From the NCBI GenBank assembly GCA_023145975.1, contig JAGLCZ010000388.1, positions 1 through 6,793 on the forward strand: a stretch of DNA of 6,793 nt, written 5' to 3'. The notes under the pieces were generated by a model. The model was not told the DNA's origin. It saw only the letters and a program-made list of their open reading frames with translations, and ran no database searches. The position numbers and the translations under genes were made by a program. Below are positions 4,336 through 6,793 of the stretch, in pieces. The DNA comes from Candidatus Hydrogenedentota bacterium. GTDB taxonomy: Bacteria; Hydrogenedentota; Hydrogenedentia; Hydrogenedentales; CAITNO01. Each line of letters begins with the position of its first letter. Position 1 is the first letter of the stretch.

Positions 4336-6793
4336 ATGCATCCCAGCGTTATTGAGAAAAATATTAGAAATGCCCAGCAACTGGGCAACCAGGATCGACA
4401 TCCAGAGGCACTGGAGATACTCGAAGAGATAAAACACTTTATCCCCAACAGTCCCGTTACGCTTCTCATGCGTGTCGAAAATCTGGTGGCACTGGGTAAA
4501 ACAGGCGACGCAGTGCATGATTGCGATCGGCTGATACAACAGCTGGATCAAATCCGTGCGGCAGGAAATACGTTAAACGATCTCCTTGATACAGAACAAA
4601 ATACGCAGTTAACCGAACTGGTAACCAATCATAGAGGCAAAGCAGATTCGATCAAGGCTGCACTGGATGAACGGCAGGCAGAAGCACTAAATAAAGAAAC
4701 GCTTCAGAATACTGTAGCTGACCTACAGTCTAAACTGGAAGCATTTCTCGCGCAAAAAGAAGATGATGCCACTGAACAAAACCAGCTCCTTAACGAACTC
4801 GAATCCTTACGCGAAACGGATCAGGAACGCTCAGAAGCGCTGGAGCAAGCACATTCGGAACTGGACAATCTCAAGCACTCCTTACTCGAACGCGAAGTAG
4901 AAGTTGCCGATGCAGAACAGGAATTGGCCGATCGTGAAAAAATGGTGGCTAAACTCGAAAATGAAGTGAACTCTCTCCAGGAACGCCAGGAAAATGCGGC
5001 ACAATCCAAAGACCTTCTAGATCAGGAAGTAGAACGGCTTCGCAAACAGGGTGATGCCAAGAACGAGGAACTCGAACAAGCACGTGAGGCACTCGAAACA
5101 TTACAAGCATCATTAAAGGATCGTGAAAAAGCCGTAGAAGATGCGCAATTCCAAAATAAAGAACACGAAGATGCGCTGGCGGCCATGCGCGATGAAATGA
5201 CACGTATTAATAGCGAAGCAGACAAGGCGGAATCTGCGCGTGAAACCCTCAAATCTGAACTGGAAACGCTCCGTGAAAATGAACGTGACAAAAGTGAAGC
5301 CCTCGAAACTGCACGCACACAATTAAATGCATTGCAGAACCAGTTAACGGAACGGGAAGAAGCAGTAGCCTCGGCAGAAGAACGTGCACGGGAAAGCGAA
5401 AAAGAAATTTCCAGCATGCACGGGCAACTCGACCAAATACAGTCACGCGCCGAACACGCAGCAAACTCCGAACGGGCACTCGCTGATGAAGTTGCGCAAT
5501 TGCGTGCCAACGAGGCAAAAAAATCCGGTGACCTGCAAAAAACACGCGGTGAAATGGAGCGGTTACGCAATGAACTGGGCGAACGCGAGTCCATGCTTAA
5601 TAAACAACTGCAGGAGAAGAAACTCGGTGCCGCCGGAGAAAAGAAACTTCAGGAAGAACTAGAACAACTACGTCAACGTGCCAATCACTTTGCGGAGTCG
5701 GAACAAGGTCTGGTTAATGAACTTGACCTGTTACGTTCCAGCGAATCTGAAAAATCAAAAGTGCTCACTACCGCACGCAGCGACATGGATCAATTGCGGG
5801 GGCAACTGGCAGAGCAACAAGAAGCAGTTGCCACTGCTGAAGAAGCCAGCACCCAACACGATGAAATGGTACAAACCCTGCAGCAGGAATTAGAGACGCT
5901 GCAACAGCGAGAACAAACAGCTTCGTCATCGGAAGAGGAGCTTGCCCAGGAAGTAACGCAACTCAGAGAAAACGAAGAGAGCAAGTCACAGGCATTGTCA
6001 GACGCACAAGCCGAAATGGAACAATTACGCGAACAGCTGACAAAACAAGAAGAAGATGCAAAGGGTGCAGAAGAAAAGAATGAACAAAAGCAACGTGAAC
6101 TTGAAACGCTGCAGGAAGAACTGAATCAGTTACGCTCAGAAACTCTCGAAACACAAGATACAGAAAATGCTCTCACTGGCGAAATGGAAAAGCTCCGCCA
6201 AAATGAAGCGGAGAAAAACGAAGAACTCGAAAAATCGCGGAAAGAACTCGATGCACTCAAAGAAGTGCTTAATGATCGCGAAGAAGTTGCCGCAAAAGCC
6301 GCAGAGGAACAGGTCGCAAGCCGAGAAACCATATCAAATCTGGAAGATGAGCTCGCAGCATTGCGTAACAAGGACATTGAGCAACAGTCATCACAGGTAG
6401 TATTACAAGCGGAAGTTTCACAAATTACCGACGCCGTTAAACGTAATACGGGCTTGGAAAATTCACCCCAGGCGTTACAACTCAAAAAAATCCAGGACCA
6501 ATTGCAATCCCTTGAAAAAGCTCGACGTGATCAGCGGGAAGTTGTTCGCCGTCAGGCCGTGAAGATGGCCATACAAGATCCCTCTAAACTGCAAACCGCC
6601 GCCCAGGCGGCAACTATTGCCTCAGATCCCCCCAAAGAAAACAGCGGGCTGTTTGCAGTAGACTATGCAGCTGCCGCCGCAGGTCAGACCCCAGAAAACA
6701 AAGCACCTGCTGAAGCCGCAGCAATTACAAAGCAAAAATCACAACGGCAAACGCAGATGGACGCCCTTAAAATTGCACAACAACAGTCAAAGC
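4336..6793 (+). CDS. Long coiled-coil rod protein with N-terminal TPR-like hairpins (3' end missing)
   Basis: The frame is open from ATG 4336 to the window edge, giving 819 residues with no stop. Residues 5-38 and 39-72 are two 34-residue TPR-like units with the matching Ala at 25 and 59. Residues about 120-735 are one long coiled coil rich in Glu, Gln, Lys, Arg, Ala and Leu. There is no proline between P40 and P711, no tryptophan, and a single cysteine (C63). Seven in-register 77-residue units occupy 154-692 and keep an unbroken heptad pattern. From about 740 the sequence becomes rich in Ala, Gln and Pro, and probably unstructured. There is no signal peptide or membrane helix, so the visible part is cytoplasmic. 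No Walker A or ABC signature is present, which argues against SMC or Rad50. The best reading is a structural rod, filament former or spacer whose TPR head binds a partner. A straight rod of this length would span roughly 90 nm. The C-terminus and true function are unknown. Confidence 0.9.
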   Translation, partial: MHPSVIEKNIRNAQQLGNQDRHPEALEILEEIKHFIPNSPVTLLMRVENLVALGKTGDAVHDCDRLIQQLDQIRAAGNTLNDLLDTEQNTQLTELVTNHRGKADSIKAALDERQAEALNKETLQNTVADLQSKLEAFLAQKEDDATEQNQLLNELESLRETDQERSEALEQAHSELDNLKHSLLEREVEVADAEQELADREKMVAKLENEVNSLQERQENAAQSKDLLDQEVERLRKQGDAKNEELEQAREALETLQASLKDREKAVEDAQFQNKEHEDALAAMRDEMTRINSEADKAESARETLKSELETLRENERDKSEALETARTQLNALQNQLTEREEAVASAEERARESEKEISSMHGQLDQIQSRAEHAANSERALADEVAQLRANEAKKSGDLQKTRGEMERLRNELGERESMLNKQLQEKKLGAAGEKKLQEELEQLRQRANHFAESEQGLVNELDLLRSSESEKSKVLTTARSDMDQLRGQLAEQQEAVATAEEASTQHDEMVQTLQQELETLQQREQTASSSEEELAQEVTQLRENEESKSQALSDAQAEMEQLREQLTKQEEDAKGAEEKNEQKQRELETLQEELNQLRSETLETQDTENALTGEMEKLRQNEAEKNEELEKSRKELDALKEVLNDREEVAAKAAEEQVASRETISNLEDELAALRNKDIEQQSSQVVLQAEVSQITDAVKRNTGLENSPQALQLKKIQDQLQSLEKARRDQREVVRRQAVKMAIQDPSKLQTAAQAATIASDPPKENSGLFAVDYAAAAAGQTPENKAPAEAAAITKQKSQRQTQMDALKIAQQQSK
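4795..6411 (+). repeat. Seven tandem in-frame 231-bp units encoding 77-residue coiled-coil repeats
   Basis: Units begin at 4795, 5026, 5257, 5488, 5719, 5950 and 6181, each exactly 231 bp (residues 154, 231, 308, 385, 462, 539 and 616). Each opens with Glu-[Leu/Val/Met]-x-x-Leu-Arg. Leu is invariant in all seven at unit positions 5, 16, 26 and 30, and Arg is invariant at position 6. Positions 54, 58 and 61 are always Leu, Met, Ile or Val. An eighth degenerate copy starts at residue 693 (EVSQI), and the second half of a ninth precedes unit 1, with L130, L134 and F137 in register. By eye the units are well diverged at DNA level, so the duplications look old and the length has been held constant by selection. 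Confidence 0.85.

Noticed and set aside
5022..5594. A 190-residue minus-strand open frame opposite the coiled-coil gene, plus several shorter ones
   Set aside because: Ser/Arg/Cys-rich translation caused by GAA- and GCA-rich codons read backwards. It lies wholly antisense to a strongly supported gene, with no domain and no ribosome binding site.
4336..6793. Identity as an SMC/Rad50-type ATPase or a phage tape-measure protein
   Set aside because: There is no Walker A in the N-terminal region, which is TPR-like instead. There are no hydrophobic segments and no phage neighbours.

Overview
The window holds three protein-coding genes around one divergent intergenic region. Two genes on the minus strand (3951 to 2395, then 2351 to 72) lie 43 bp apart and probably form one operon. 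A third gene on the plus strand starts at 4336 and runs off the right edge. There are no RNA genes, insertion sequences, CRISPR arrays or phage genes that I can support. The style is that of a Gram-negative-like bacterium from a Planctomycetes/Lentisphaerae/Hydrogenedentes-type lineage: base composition is balanced, the regulator carries an N-terminal zinc ribbon and an HDOD domain, and a secreted two-component-type beta-propeller is fused to a large helical domain. That placement is an inference from protein architecture only.

Region by region: 1-71 is non-coding with no clear terminator. 72-2351 (minus) encodes a predicted exported 759-residue protein with seven Reg_prop-like propeller blades followed by a long alpha-helical domain that looks like an (alpha/alpha)-toroid of the six-hairpin type. 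2395-3951 (minus, GTG start) encodes a 518-residue cytoplasmic regulator: CxxC zinc ribbon, a MshEN/GspE-N-type domain, a Lys/Glu/Ala/Pro linker and an HDOD domain. 3952-4335 is a divergent regulatory region. It has a TATAAT hexamer bracketed by a TTTCAC/GTGAAA inverted repeat, and a 14-bp palindrome in the presumed leader of the plus-strand gene.

4336-6793 (plus, 3' end missing) encodes at least 819 residues: two TPR-like hairpins, then a proline-free coiled coil of about 600 residues, then the start of an Ala/Pro/Gln-rich tail. This is the most interesting item. The rod is built from seven consecutive units of exactly 77 residues (231 bp, eleven heptads) with no insertion or deletion, plus degenerate half-units at each end. 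Each unit keeps the same Leu positions, the same Leu-Arg pair and the same charged residues at predicted core positions. It looks like a cytoskeletal rod, ruler or scaffold protein rather than an enzyme. How the three genes cooperate is not shown by the sequence. The shared divergent promoter region would allow co-regulation of a signalling protein, an exported protein and a cytoplasmic rod, but this is inference.
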